A stretch of 62,608 nucleotides of DNA from Lichtheimia corymbifera B2541. Lineage: Eukaryota; Mucoromycota; Mucoromycetes; Mucorales; Lichtheimiaceae. Positions 1-12,500 of this stretch are shown here, piece after piece (position 1 is the first letter of the stretch; each line of letters starts with the position of its first letter). The stretch spans positions 1-62,608 of the forward strand of contig JNEU01000923.1 of the NCBI GenBank assembly GCA_000697475.1, written 5' to 3'. Under the pieces are notes generated by a model. The model saw only the letters and a program-made list of their open reading frames with translations, searched no databases and had not been told where the DNA came from. The position numbers and the translations under genes were made by a program.

Positions 1-827
1 CAAGCCATCATTTCTCCTAGCTTTCTTTGAAAGTGCAACCATGTTGACCTATATGCCAGTCAAAACGTTAAAATCAGGGCACTTTTGAGGTGACACAAGA
101 ATAGCTTATAAGGAAGTATACCTTTTCACGAAGACGTTTATACAACGTCCAAAGAATAAACATGGCAACACAAGAACCGTAAAAGACGTATAAGGCAATG
201 AAGGCAGGTTCGTGAAAGTTCAATGGACCATAATCAGGGGTAGGGCATTCACCCCACATCATATCAGGAGGATTGGCACCATCCCATGCACTAAGAGAAG
301 TGGGTACACCAATCTCAATGGCACATGCCTCAGCACGTTGAGCAGACTTGTTGCTAGCAACAAAGTTATGGATATCAGCACGAGAGCCTTCTTTACAAGC
401 ATAAATGGGAACAGTGATTTCAGGTGCACCAGGGCAAGCACACTGGGATTGCAAATCTGAGGGACAAGAGGATCGGCAAGAGCCATCCACACAATAGGTT
501 TGACCTTCAGGGCAGGTGGGACGAATGGATTCAGGGCAGCTAGCAATGTCTCGGACACAAAGAAGTGGGCAGGTGTACGCGTGATAGGTTGGGAGTGGGC
601 AGCTGGTTCCATTAGGGTAAACGCCATTGACTGTGAGGTGACACGATTAGCGATTTTCTCTTCTGTATATATCCAAGAAGTAGCATATATAGGGATAAGG
701 TTTTAATGAGCGACCCATTACCTGTATTCCAAGCAGGTGTCGCCAATACACCTAATGGTAATGATATACCAATGGCGAAAAAGCAGAGATATCTAGCAAG
801 CGTTGAACTACTAGATCCTGCCATCAT
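1..827 (-). CDS. Membrane protein with Cys-rich ectodomain, 5' part only (possibly P-type ATPase family)
   Basis: Only the first three exons lie in the window: complement(<1..48, 122..630, 722..827). Both introns are GT-AG and the frame is continuous. The N-terminus has a signal-peptide-like hydrophobic stretch ending near LPLGVLA. About 150 residues follow with many cysteines (CPLPTYHAYTCPLLC, CPEGQTYCVDGSC, CACPG), then a transmembrane helix (ALYVFYGSCVAMFILW) and a basic cytosolic stretch (KRLREK). The layout suggests a secreted or lumenal Cys-rich domain anchored by one helix, with a larger protein continuing past the window edge. From memory this resembles the N-terminal extension of some zygomycete cation P-type ATPases, but no ATPase motif is inside the window, so that name is tentative. 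The start is the first of two adjacent ATGs before the hydrophobic stretch. Confidence 0.6.
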
Positions 828-3395
828 TGGGAATGAAGAGTGAGGAGGAGAAAAAAACGAGAAAAAACGGAACCGGGTTTGCTTTTTGTAATGACTGCGA
901 ACACACAAAAAAAAATCCAGAATGAAGAAAATGTCACGGCCGAAAGCCGATACAGAATGAATCCCGAGTCTGGTATAGTTCTTGATGCGCTGTGCTGGTG
1001 TGTGTGTGTTTCGCCGTTACCGAATCCTAGGATGTTGCTCTTTCAACTTGCCATTCCCCAATTTCATCCCTTTCTTAAAAATTTCTCTTTAACCATCATC
1101 CCCATCGATACCATTTATTGCTCTATGAACGCAATGCCCAGGGATGGCATTGGGCAATTCATAAAGCAAGCTTGTTGTCGTCGGCTTACATATGACGCTA
1201 ATGGGATATGTGCAGGTCAGATCTGAAAGGCGGGGAACAGGATCTCATATGTACCACTGAGTTTTCTGCTCTTGTTAAACCAGATTGTAACCTAACACAA
1301 AGGACAGCAGCAGAATACAATAAGAATTTGGCCCCCATGTCTGGTCTATAATATTACAGAAGGAGCATGTTTGTGATACCATAGCGCATAATGACATTCC
1401 ATAAACCGGTGATGGCTATTATACACCTTTTGACATTGTATGCTTCTGAATGGACGTGTAGAGAGGAGAACACACCCTCAGAGAAGGGGATTGAGCTGAG
1501 TTGGGGTGCAAGGTATAATAAGTTTTCTATCTTTTTCTTGATTACTTTCTGAGTTGTGACTTATCGGCATGTACAACACACGGCATTTGGCATTCTTTGC
1601 AGCGAGAGGGTGCCGAGTCATTGAACTGGGAACACATGGCTGCACGTTACAGAAATAGTGCATTGGGCACCTATGGTCCCCATATTATTACGCTGACACC
1701 CTTTTCCCTTTGATATGGCTGCTTGAACAAAGCGGCCATTCATCGGCGGGCATTCCGAAAGGGTGTATATGCAATGGCCAATCGAGATGGAGATATTCGA
1801 GACGATTCATTGAAACATGGAAATAAGAAATTCGTCCAAGCACATACGCGCACACACACACAAAATCTCAGTAGCACTTGCTCTCGGAGAAGAAAAATGG
1901 TCCAGCCCGCTAACTTTACTGCCAAAGCACAACAGTACTCCTTCCATCCATGAAACGAATTGGAGTCAGACCAAACACACACATACATCTTTAACCTATT
2001 TGGTAGGCTTGCAACCAATCATCATGTCATGATACATGTAAAGCCCAAAGTAAAAAGGGGGGGGCAAAGCAATTGGGAAACTCCCAAGATTGATGTATAC
2101 GAAGCTAAAGTGCGATACCGGATGTTGCCAGATTTTTTTTTTCTGGTGGTTGCACCAATACGATTGGCTCATATGGAAAAAGACTCACGGGAATAACAAC
2201 ATACATCTTTAAGGTTCAAGAAGATTACCTGAGCGCACCCCTTTAACGTTCAAGCTCCACTGTATAACGATGTGTGATTTTTTCGCTTGATCCCACTTAA
2301 GGAAGTCCAATCCTTAACTTTTTGACAGCTCTCTCAAAAGGATATATAGGGTTATCTTGATTCATGCATCCAAATAGCCGGATAGATAAATCATGACCAT
2401 CATGTGGTCCTTTTGCATTCCTTGATCTTGCTTTCCTTATGCAATTTGCATGCCGTCATGAACGTCATAGCCCCCCTTCAACATGTTACACTTGCTGTTG
2501 TAATTTATGATTCGTCGAAAAAAAATTGGCCGTGGAGACCTTTCGATGTCGGCGGGCTCGGCGAGAGGACAGAACAGGATCGGAGACATTGTCGTACTAT
2601 CCCAAGAATTCACCAATGGCTATCTTGTTTGACCAGTACAGCTTAGTCATCTGTCACAAAAGTAGCCAGCAGGTTGGGAATTGGATATCTATTGATCTTT
2701 TCCTCAAATGGCATTGTCGTTAAGGTTGAACCAAAGCTTTTCAACATTACCATACTACCGCGATATATACATACAAGCTCTTTGATAGGATCCAACTTAA
2801 TAAACAGCATAGCAACGCAGGTTTTGAAAGTAGGAGATCATCCTTGTCATAAATGGTTGGGTGTGCAGAGCAAAAAAAAAAAGACCTTTTCTTCGTTGCA
2901 GTTTCACCGAAAGCGACTGTTATGATACCGGGCAAATGTTGCATCGCGTTAGTGACATCAGATGTAAGGTGGTTTTTGAGAGTCAACAAATGATTTGGTG
3001 GCTGTTTGCAAAAGTGCAATTGCATGATCAGGTGTTGGAGCATATCACGTGCTCATGTTCTGGGATCCGTTGTCGGTTGCTAGGCTACACCCATAGCTAC
3101 ATGAATCCTATTCCAAGGGAACATCCCAAAAAAAGATCGAAACGGGGGAGGCCTCTTTGTTATCTCGCTTATCAATGAATCTCAAAGAACAATGCGTTTT
3201 TGTTTATTCTAAACTTTATAATAATAGCTAGTGCAAGCTACAATACTGTATATAAAGGCTCCATACTTTTGGATATAAGGAGATGATGCTGTTCGTTGTT
3301 AATAAATGGCAATGTGCGGGTCCATCACTGCTGTTTTCGAAATCAACCCCCTATTCTTGAATCTTGATTCCAGTCATTGGTAAAGCCAGAATGAT
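828..3395. other. Gene-poor stretch
   Basis: No open frame here has the look of a real gene. The frames present are short, overlap on both strands, and carry no recognisable motif. Small homopolymer runs and an AC-rich run near 1850 are present. The right part should hold the 3' flank of the GNA1 gene and the left part the promoter of the membrane-protein gene. Nothing else is supported. Confidence 0.5.
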
Positions 3396-4247
3396 TTATC
3401 CTTGTGTATGAAAGTAATGGGTCATTTGGACTTGAGACACCTCTAAGCCGCACCGTTCATAAAACGACACGTTGTGTTGTAAGCAATCAAGGATAATCTT
3501 GTAGCAGCCAACGGCTTGTGCCATGTGTTTGAGTTGGTCGATAAGCCTATATATACACACGTGGTGGTAAATTAATACAAAAGGAAAGATGCATGTTGCT
3601 GCAAGAAGCAGTACGATTCTCCAACAACAACCTCCCCCCACCTTGATGGATACACGATCCAAATCTTACCGTATTCCTAATCGCTTCCCTCTTTGTGTGC
3701 CATCCACAACAACGTCCTCAATATGCCCTGACTGATATATATCATCCTATTAGTCGGCCATGACAACACGGTTTCGTTTGTGTACTCATACCTGGCCGCA
3801 TTCATGAAGGAATTTATGTTCGACGATCAATGTAGCGCATGCAACGATGATGCCTTCGGCTTCAATACAGACAATGTAATACGTTCCAGCACGCTTCATG
3901 AGATCAAATCGCGCTATATATAAAAGCAAACATAGATAAGATGTTTGTATCAGTCCCAACCATGGCAGTGATTACCTTGAAATGCTTCATTAGAGATCTC
4001 GCCTGTAGTGGATAGCTGTGCAAGCACCTTGACGAAACCTAGTGGATGAATGTATCCATGGTCAATGACTTGAAATGGTTCATTTGGATAGTTGCATACC
4101 TTTGTCATAATCATCTCGTTGAAGAGGTCGAATGATGTAGCCTTCAGGAAGTGCCTCTTGGACATCGGATGATATCAGCTTGTATGAAAAGAGCTGGTGC
4201 TGTTGTTGATCTTCTTTTTCTTCGGACTGCAGTGGTGAATTGGTCAT
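3396..4247 (-). CDS. GNA1: Glucosamine 6-phosphate N-acetyltransferase
   Basis: GNAT-fold enzyme that acetylates glucosamine-6-phosphate with acetyl-CoA, a step toward UDP-GlcNAc for chitin and glycoproteins. Exons: complement(3396..3546, 3670..3731, 3792..3913, 3976..4038, 4100..4247). All introns are GT-AG and the product is 181 aa, close to the family length. Family landmarks run in order: LPEGYIIRPLQRDDYDKG near residue 35; FVKVLAQLSTTG; GTYYIVCIEAEG; the conserved GHIEDVVVD near residue 113; the acetyl-CoA loop QRGKRLGIR; and the C-terminal LDCLQHNVSFYERCGL. The chosen start (MTNSPLQ) gives a normal-length N-terminus; an in-frame ATG 60 nt upstream would add a hydrophobic stretch and is less likely. 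It is divergent from the YCII gene with 217 bp between the two start codons. Confidence 0.93.
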
Positions 4248-4464
4248 GTTGTATACAAGGAAAAGGAAAAAAGTGAAAGAGAAACGAGCCGCATTGCTAG
4301 CAAGCAAATCAGGAAAGATAAACGCCCACTGCTTTGTTTGATGCCTGTCAGCCTATAATGCAATATGAGCATGGCCATGTTACACACACGCACACACGCA
4401 CACACCCCAATGATCTTCCAGCAGCCTTATCTTCTTGCCTTGTTACTCTTTCCCACGTTCCCCA
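4248..4464. promoter_or_regulatory. Divergent intergenic promoter between GNA1 and the YCII gene
   Basis: This 217 bp gap separates two opposed start codons, so it must carry both promoters or a shared one. It contains an interrupted CA/CG dinucleotide run at about 4380-4406. No clear TATA box is visible. The regulatory role is inferred only from position. Confidence 0.45.
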
Positions 4465-5021
4465 ATGCTTCGAGCAATCACCCAGCAACGTCGTACTTTA
4501 TTCTCGTCCTCTCGTGGTATGTATGCGTGCGTGTATTTATCAACGCGAGGGTGCTAATGTCGGCTGTTACTTGATTGTCGTCTCTCTAGTCTCCAAGCAG
4601 TTTGTTGTCATTGCTCGTGATTTTGACGATGCGAATGCACTTGAGCGACGGCTTGCTGTGCGAGAGAAACATTTGAACCGGATATTGCCCAAGGTGGATG
4701 AAGGTCGTGTTCTTTGCGGAGGTGGTCTCTTGGATTCGCATGAGGTAGGATGCATACATGACCAATTGAAACAGCCTCTCTCAATTAACATTATATATAA
4801 ACAGAGCGGCAAGATGGTTGGCAGCTGCTTGATTATTGATGCTGAATCAAAGGAACAAGTGCAACAGTTTTTAGAAAATGACCCCTATGTCGAGGGAAAG
4901 GTGTGGAAGAATTGGGACATTTATCCTTTCAAATGGTAAGCGTACAACAAGTATTCTCAAAGAGGGTGGACAATCCATTCATCAATTACATTCTAGTGGT
5001 GTTGGCAAGGTGGGCAAGTAA
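4465..5021 (+). CDS. YCII-domain protein, probably mitochondrial
   Basis: Small ferredoxin-like YCII-family protein of 120 aa; the biochemical role of the family is poorly defined. Exons: 4465..4516, 4590..4744, 4805..4935, 4997..5021, all GT-AG, with the last coding exon only 25 nt long. The core runs from KQFVVIARDFDDANALERR through a Gly-rich CGGGLLDSHE and SGKMVGSCLIIDAES to VWKNWDIYPFKC. This matches the usual order of the family, including the terminal WxxYPF motif. Exon 1 encodes MLRAITQQRRTLFSSSR, which is rich in Arg, Ser and hydrophobics and has no acids, like a mitochondrial presequence. The start codon was chosen because it is the only ATG that splices in frame into the YCII core. 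Confidence 0.85.
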
Positions 5022-6573
5022 TTCATACTTGTAACAAACAACACGCCCGTTCACGCGTTCTCGTCGGTGGATTTTCCTGAGGTGCGAATTAGGCTTCAAC
5101 CCGACATTGTGTATTCTCCCTCCCCTTCAATCACACACCACGCAGCACACATATTACCTCTCCTTATAATTTGACTTGTCTGTTCCCAACCATTCTACAA
5201 AATACTTAAACAATGAAGACATAAACAAGTTGGTGCATCACATATCAATCTCATACATATTCAATGCGAGCATAGGCTTATGTTGATCAATTTGAAAAAG
5301 GAGTGAACCTACCATCATACGAATGGCAATTCGAGCACCCTGGGGGTCCCTTATTAGACTACAAACATATTCCGATCAAATGCTCCTCCTGATATACAAC
5401 ATCCATCCATCAGATAAGGGGATTGAAATACGAATTATATGATTGCTTGGATACCATCCACTCAACTACATGATGATGCTTAAGACATTTCTTGGATAGC
5501 TTGCTGTGATCACGTGGGTAGCAAGCGACCAGAGAAGCTTTTCCTGGGTTCGAAAACGATGCTTGTTAAGGAAGGTGGAGTGTCTGGTGCGACACATGCA
5601 GTAACCTATTCTAAAATGTGGATGTTGTACCGAGTGTGATGTGTGCCCTGATTTATACAATCATCATGTTGATAAGCAAAGTATATATCCTGTCAAGAGT
5701 GCTAAAAGACATTAAGAGAATGGCTATATAACATCTTCGCAAGATGCAAGGACATCATACTACATGTATCTTTATGCATTCATATGAACACCTGGGAATA
5801 AAACTAAGGTTGCTGATCCGTCATCAAATTAAAACACCATTTGTCCCACTTTGATGTCTCTCTGGATCATCAATGTCTCTCTATGATACACTATTGAACT
5901 GGTAAGCAGTAGAATGCTCGTTATGAAGTGATGCTTGGAATAAGGATGATCCGTGATGAATCTTCGGCAAGTAAAATCTGACTCCCTCGTGTCCCTGATG
6001 ATCATCCCAAAAAAGGAGGACAGGAATTATTATGCAGGAAAACAGGCAATGCCGAAGCTTCCTCCTCGCATCCATTGATCATTAGAGTCAAAGTATGAAA
6101 CAAATATGAATCTATGGCAAGTCTTTGAGTGAATCATGTCTTGGTGTGTTCTACGTAGAAAAAAAAAGTGTATTACAGTTGATGGTACATGAAAGAATAG
6201 CAAGCGGGATAATACATCCAATCAGAGTCAAAATGATATCACGATAGGGTCGCACATATGCAATAGTAGATCTGTGGGAGACATTGCCGTTTATTATGAT
6301 ATATAAACCATGCACGCGCCGCTCTGACACCTGTGTTAGGTGTGCACTTTTTACTTTCTTTCCTGCCCACAAATAGAAAAAGCCTTTTGGTAATCGTGCA
6401 TCTTCCTCCTCTCCTTTTATTCTTTTCACACTTTTCCACACCAGCACCACCACATCCATCGCGTATTATTTATCCTCTCTCTCGTATTATTTATCCTCTC
6501 TCTCTTTCAGCACGCACGTCTTTTGCTCTCCTTTTCGTCTCTTTGAGTTATTGCTTGATCTCACTCCGCCGCC
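5022..6573. other. Intergenic region upstream of the hybrid kinase
   Basis: No gene recognised. The part nearest the next start codon is pyrimidine-rich and holds a short direct duplication (about 6462-6480 and 6483-6501). The rest has only short frames without motifs. Confidence 0.5.
6462..6501. repeat. 21-bp tandem duplication in promoter
   Basis: The sequence CGTATTATTTATCCTCTCT occurs twice with a period of 21 bp, about 70 bp before the start codon of the hybrid histidine kinase gene. It lies in a CT-rich stretch that is probably promoter or 5' UTR. Confidence 0.8.
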
Positions 6574-9500
6574 ATGTCCTCTGTTGGATCAGCCAGCTCC
6601 AAAGCAGAATCCACTGCAATGCCTCCCATTGTCAACGGCGCGCTCACCATTAACGGCTATCGATTCAAATCAGCAACTCTTTCCAACCTAGGGCATGCTG
6701 GCACTGTCGACTATTTCTATGGCTACAAGCAAGTACCTCCCCCCCAATAGACAACCCTATGCAAAAGTAAGCTAATCATATGCATAATGTCCGCCAGATT
6801 GTCCAACAAATCACCTGTGGTTGCCAAAGTCTCCACCAATGCGTTTCAATTGGAACGTGAATTCTATGTCATTAAGAAATTGTATCAAAAGGAGGAAGCA
6901 CCTTTATATCTAGGTACAATATATACAATTGCATCAGTCATCATCATGCTGGATCATTAAATAGGATGTTATTAGTACGCCCAATTCAATTTGTCAGTTT
7001 ACCAAGTGGGCTAAGAGTCGCCATCTATGCAAACGAAGGTGATGCATTAGGTCAACATCTTGTTTCTGAAAACGACACGTGTACAACAACAACAACAACA
7101 ACAACAACCACTGAACTTTGTTCCTCGTCAACGACCGATACTACGACAACAACAACGACATCAAAACAACCGTGTCCTTTCGCATCCTATATTGACGACA
7201 TTGGCGAATTCCTTCGACTTGCTATCCAATGCACCGATTGCCTTGAATTTATCCATCGTCATGGTGTTATTCACGGTGAAATACGACCCACAGCTTTTCA
7301 ATGGGTGGACGATGGCAACAAAACACGGTTGAAATTATGGAACTTTGGTTCAGCCTCCAAACCACTTGACACGTATTTGACAACTGAGGGATGGCGTAGA
7401 GCAGCCAACAGCAAGGAGACGATGAGGATTCTACAAGATTTACTTGTATGCATCAGCCCTGAACAAACAGGACGCACGACGTTTTCCGCCAGCCATCGCT
7501 CCGATATTTATTCCCTTGGCATCTTGTTCTATGTACTACTCACAGGTCGTAATCCTTTCGATGGCGGGCCCATTGAAATCATCAACAGCATTGTCAGCCG
7601 CAAGATCACTCTGATACACGATTTACGACCCGATGTCCCCGAAGTACTCTCAAGAATCATTGAAAAGATGACAAACAAGGCAAATACATAATGCACACAC
7701 ATATCCCCCATGTTACATATTCTCACACGCACACACACAATCTATCTCTTGTGGGTGATCTATTGACGATATATAGGCACCTGATGATCGTTACGTCAGT
7801 GCACATGGTGTCCAAGCCGACCTTGCAGAATGCCTCAAACGTCTTAGCACAACAGCATCTTCTTCATCCGATCAAGCAAGTTTTACATATCAATCATCAT
7901 TGGGACCTATCACTCATACTTTTATATATATATATATATATAGCTTATACCCTCTTTTCCTTTGGGACAACGCGACATTGCATCTGTTTTCACCCTGCCA
8001 AAATCCATTTACGGTCGACAAAAAGTGCTATCCCAGATGACTTACTTTGTACAACGTTTCATGGGAACCCACAAATCGGTACAAGCTATGCTGGCCCCTG
8101 CATCCAATTCCACTCCGACAACGACAGGTGGCACCACCACAGATTCCATGAGTGATTTTTCTGGAGGAGGACATGATGGCAATAATATTGCAACAACAAC
8201 AACAACAGCTAAACCCACAACATGGCAAACAACAGCTGAAATGAAAGAAAGGGCCTTTGGAAGTGGCAATGCAAGGCAAGCGACAACCATTGTTGGTATC
8301 TATGGCCCTGGTGGTATAGGTAATAAGAAGATTCATTGTTTTTCCTCATCTCATTGTTCTCTCCTGGTTTTCATGTTACACATGGCGTTTCTCATATCTT
8401 GATTTCATCGTAGGCAAATCTACCGTCTTTTTATCGGTTCAGGCTACTGCAAGACAATATGGGTATGTCATTGTTACCAGAGTGACGACACTTTTGTAAC
8501 CTGTCTCTCTTTTCTTTGTACAAAAGCTATGTGTCATCGATCAAGTTTGATTCCAGGACAAATACACCTTATGGAGGTTTCATTCGCTCCGTGTCACAGA
8601 TCCTTCAGCAGATATTGTCTGAACCTGAGGAAGAGACCAAGCTGTTCTCAGAATATTTCCTATCATCCCTTGGCGCCCAATCTTGCAACATTCACCTCTT
8701 GATCAATCTGATACCTGAGCTTCGATCCTTGTTGTATCCCGACGATGACAAGAAATCCACTATGGGAGAAGGTGTTGACGATGATGGACAAGCGGATAGC
8801 GTTGAAACACGAGTACGATTCCAAAACTTGTTTGTGGAGGTCATTCGTTCCATTAGCAATTGGCACCTCCTGACACTGGTACGTTTTGTGCGATTATAAA
8901 TGTCAAGTAGTCGCCATTTACATCTGACACGCAATATGATCGATACGTTTATGTAGTTTTTCGATGACTTGCATCTTGCAGGTAAATTTGTGCGCCTCAT
9001 ATACACAATCAGCTGGAGAGTAAAACTAACTACTACTATTACGACGTAGATATTTCGTCCATTGAATTGATTCAGTCATTGGTTGCTGCACGCGTGCCAT
9101 TACTTTTATGTGTCTCCTATCGTGACAAGGAGGTAACACAACCACTCGCCGAGCTCCTTGCCAATGACGCAGCTGACACGCACTTGATCCAAGTGGATGC
9201 ACTCGATATGGACTCGGTGATCGATTTCCTGTGTGACACTTTACATCGACCACGTGATGTGAATCGACAAACGATCGAGCCCCTTGCAGAGATTGTATAT
9301 AAGAGGACCATGGGCAATGCTTTTTACGCAGCACAATTGATACGCGCATTGGAACGGAAAAAGTTGATTTACTTTGATCATGACAAGAACGAGTGGGATT
9401 TTCAACTGGAAGAAATTCAAAAAGGCACTGGATTGCAGGGTGGTATGATGGAACCGGATTCGCTCCTGGATGTGTCATTTTTGGTGGCACGATTGAAAGA

Positions 9501-12500
9501 GCTACCACGCAATGGGCAGCAGCTGCTAAAGTATGCATCCTTCGTTGGTGACACCTTTTCATGGAGTACGGTGCGAGATCTCATGTTGGGCAGTGATGTG
9601 GAAGATGATAGTACTGGAAGCAGTGAAGGATCGTTGAGTATTATTTCAGAAGAATCGGATACATCACGACAAGAAGGCATTACTGTGACCTATCAGCCTG
9701 CACAACCAACAACAACCACTACAGCTCAAAGCGGCATGCGATCGGATACCAATAGTACATTGCCCTCGCTCACTGATAACGATGAAAGTGGCACAATGAC
9801 ATACTACAGCAGTAGCAGCGGCACTGGTGGTGGTGGTGGTGGTGGTGGTGGTAGCGGTAGCAAGCAAAAACTACGTGCTTTGACAGGCGAATATCCTTCC
9901 TCCAGCTCTTCTCGTTCATCATCATCAAAAGACCCTCTCAACGGTTTACATGCTGTTCTCCAAGAAGGGTACATCATTCCTATTCAAAGCGATGAATTCA
10001 AATGGTGCCATGATCGACTATCACAAGCTGCCATGGAGCTTGCTGATCCTGCCACGCGTAGCAAAATTCATTTTCGAGTTGCTCAACGATTGATGAAAGG
10101 TATGTGGTATTAGGGTTAAACGTATGATGTGAGATCTAATCGTGTATGTACACAGAGTCGACCCCGAATCCATTCCTTATCGCTGATCATTTATTGAAAT
10201 GCATGGACATTCTCAAAACAATGGACGACAATGAGCGCTATAAGAATATCTTGGTTACTGCAGGCAACCGAGGTCGTGCTTCGGGAGCACATACTATGTC
10301 CTTCAGCTACTTTATGGGAGCCATCCGACTAATCAAACCACATATCGACTGGGATGATGACCATTATACGACAACTCTCAACCTTTACACCAACGCTGTC
10401 TCCCTCAGCTGGGTGGTTGGAGAATACGACAAGACCGAGGAATTGTTACAAGAGATCTTTTTAAAAGCTCGCCATCCCTTGGATCGTATGACAGGCTATC
10501 GGATCAAGTCCAAGTATCTCTTCAGCATGCAGCAATTTGATAAGGGCCTTGATGCATTGACAAGGTGTTTGTACGACCTTACTGGAAAGGAGGTTCAGTT
10601 TAAAGCATCCCGAGAAGAGGTGGATGAAGCCTATGATCAAGTTGACGGTCTTGTCAAAAAGATTGGCATCGACAATATATCGAACGTGGGGCCATGCGAG
10701 GATCCACTTGTAAGAGGTATCATGTGGATATTAGAGGAAGTGTAAGTAGAAAAGAATCTTTGAGGCATTTTATTTTTCTCTCACACGAGTTGGGTAGATG
10801 TACCGTAGCTTACTGGATTGGCGACAAGGTTACAATGTATTATTGGGCGTGTCAAATCATCAAATTGTCCATGGATCACGGAATGTCCAATGTATCTGGT
10901 GCTGCATTCACATTTGTTGGTCTCGGATACGTGGAAGTCTATCGTCAGCATAGCTATGCAGAGGTAAGCAAGAGATGATAAGAGTGGGTTCATTATTATC
11001 ATTGACAACATTTCTTGTGCTATAGAGGATAGGCTATGTGGGCATTGAAGTTGCGGATAAATACAGCACTATTTACGAGAAGGGGCGGATCTACTTTTTA
11101 TATACGCTATTTCTTCTCCAATGGAAAACGCATTGCCGTGAACAGCTTGACTGGTACAACAAATCCTATCCGACGTGCGTATCGGCCGGTGATCGTATTT
11201 ATGCAGCTTACAGTCAGCTCCATATCGCCGTTACAAAATTCTTATGCGGATACCACGCCGAAGAGGTTGCTCCTGTTGCCGACGAGTGCTACAATGAAGC
11301 ACGCAGCTGGTCATCCGCATCCAACACCAACCTTATGGCGTCAGGCATGGTACGTGTGGTGAAGGCATTGCAAGGACGAACCTATACCGATACACCTCAT
11401 GTCTTTGATGGCGACGATGGATTCAACGATGAGCATTTTATCAGCGAGTGTTACAAGGAGAGTACCCATCCAAAGGTGCCCCATAGTTGGTACGCGTCTT
11501 TCAAGCTTATTGCCCTAGTCTTGTACGGCCATATCGATGCAGCTATTGAAACCGGCTACTTTTGCTTTGAGAATATCGACTCACATCCTTGTCACAAGCA
11601 TTTACGTGTCATGCTCTGCTACTTTTCGTTGGCATTGGTTGCAAAGTTACGTGATGATGCTGATGATTTATCACCCGAGCAGCGTGCAACATACCGAGAG
11701 CAGATCGAGATCAATCAACAACTCATTGACGACTGGGCGATTCATAGTCATATCAACTACCGAATGTATTGGACATTTGTGGAAGCAGAGCTTGCTGCTA
11801 TGGATGATAAGAACGACCTCACTCGCACTATCGAGTTATACGAAGAAGCATTGGAACAAGCACGTGAAGGAGATTGGATTCTTGAGATCACAGTCATCAA
11901 TGAATTTGCTGGTGCGGCGTATGAGCGGAAAGGCCTTCGTAATATGGCTTTTGGTTTTATTAACAAGGTAAGAAAAAAAGAGTCTTTGGTCTATTATTGT
12001 TGTCTGATATCCCTCTTTGATTTAGGCCATTGATTTGTATCATGAACGAGGGTATCATGGCAAGGTTAAACACCTCAAAGCGAAGCACCGCAAATTGTTG
12101 GATCGCTATGGAGACAAGCGAGATACCAGTCATGAAGCCGGTGTTCAAACGGATGCAATTCCATTTATCGGTGAACAAGCGTGGAGTACTTCATCACATG
12201 ACACGCCCAATGTTGCCAACCAACCTTATACGGGGACAACCATTCCACCTGTCATGTCGGATCAAACGTTAATGACATTGGACATTGTATGTATTACGTG
12301 AAGCATTTGGGATATCGATATCACTCACAAATATGGATTAGATTGATATGACTTCCATCCTCAAGAGCTCACATGTCATGTCTTCTGAAGTCAAGTTTGA
12401 AGGATTGTTGACATCCATGATGAACATTCTCCTTGACAGTACGGGTGCCGAGTGCTGTGCTGTTATTACTGAAGCCGAGAAGAAATTTGGCGTCAGTGCT

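Noticed and set aside
7920..7942. AT dinucleotide run, considered as a separate element
   Set aside because: It is simply the 3' part of intron 4 of the hybrid kinase gene and provides the acceptor.
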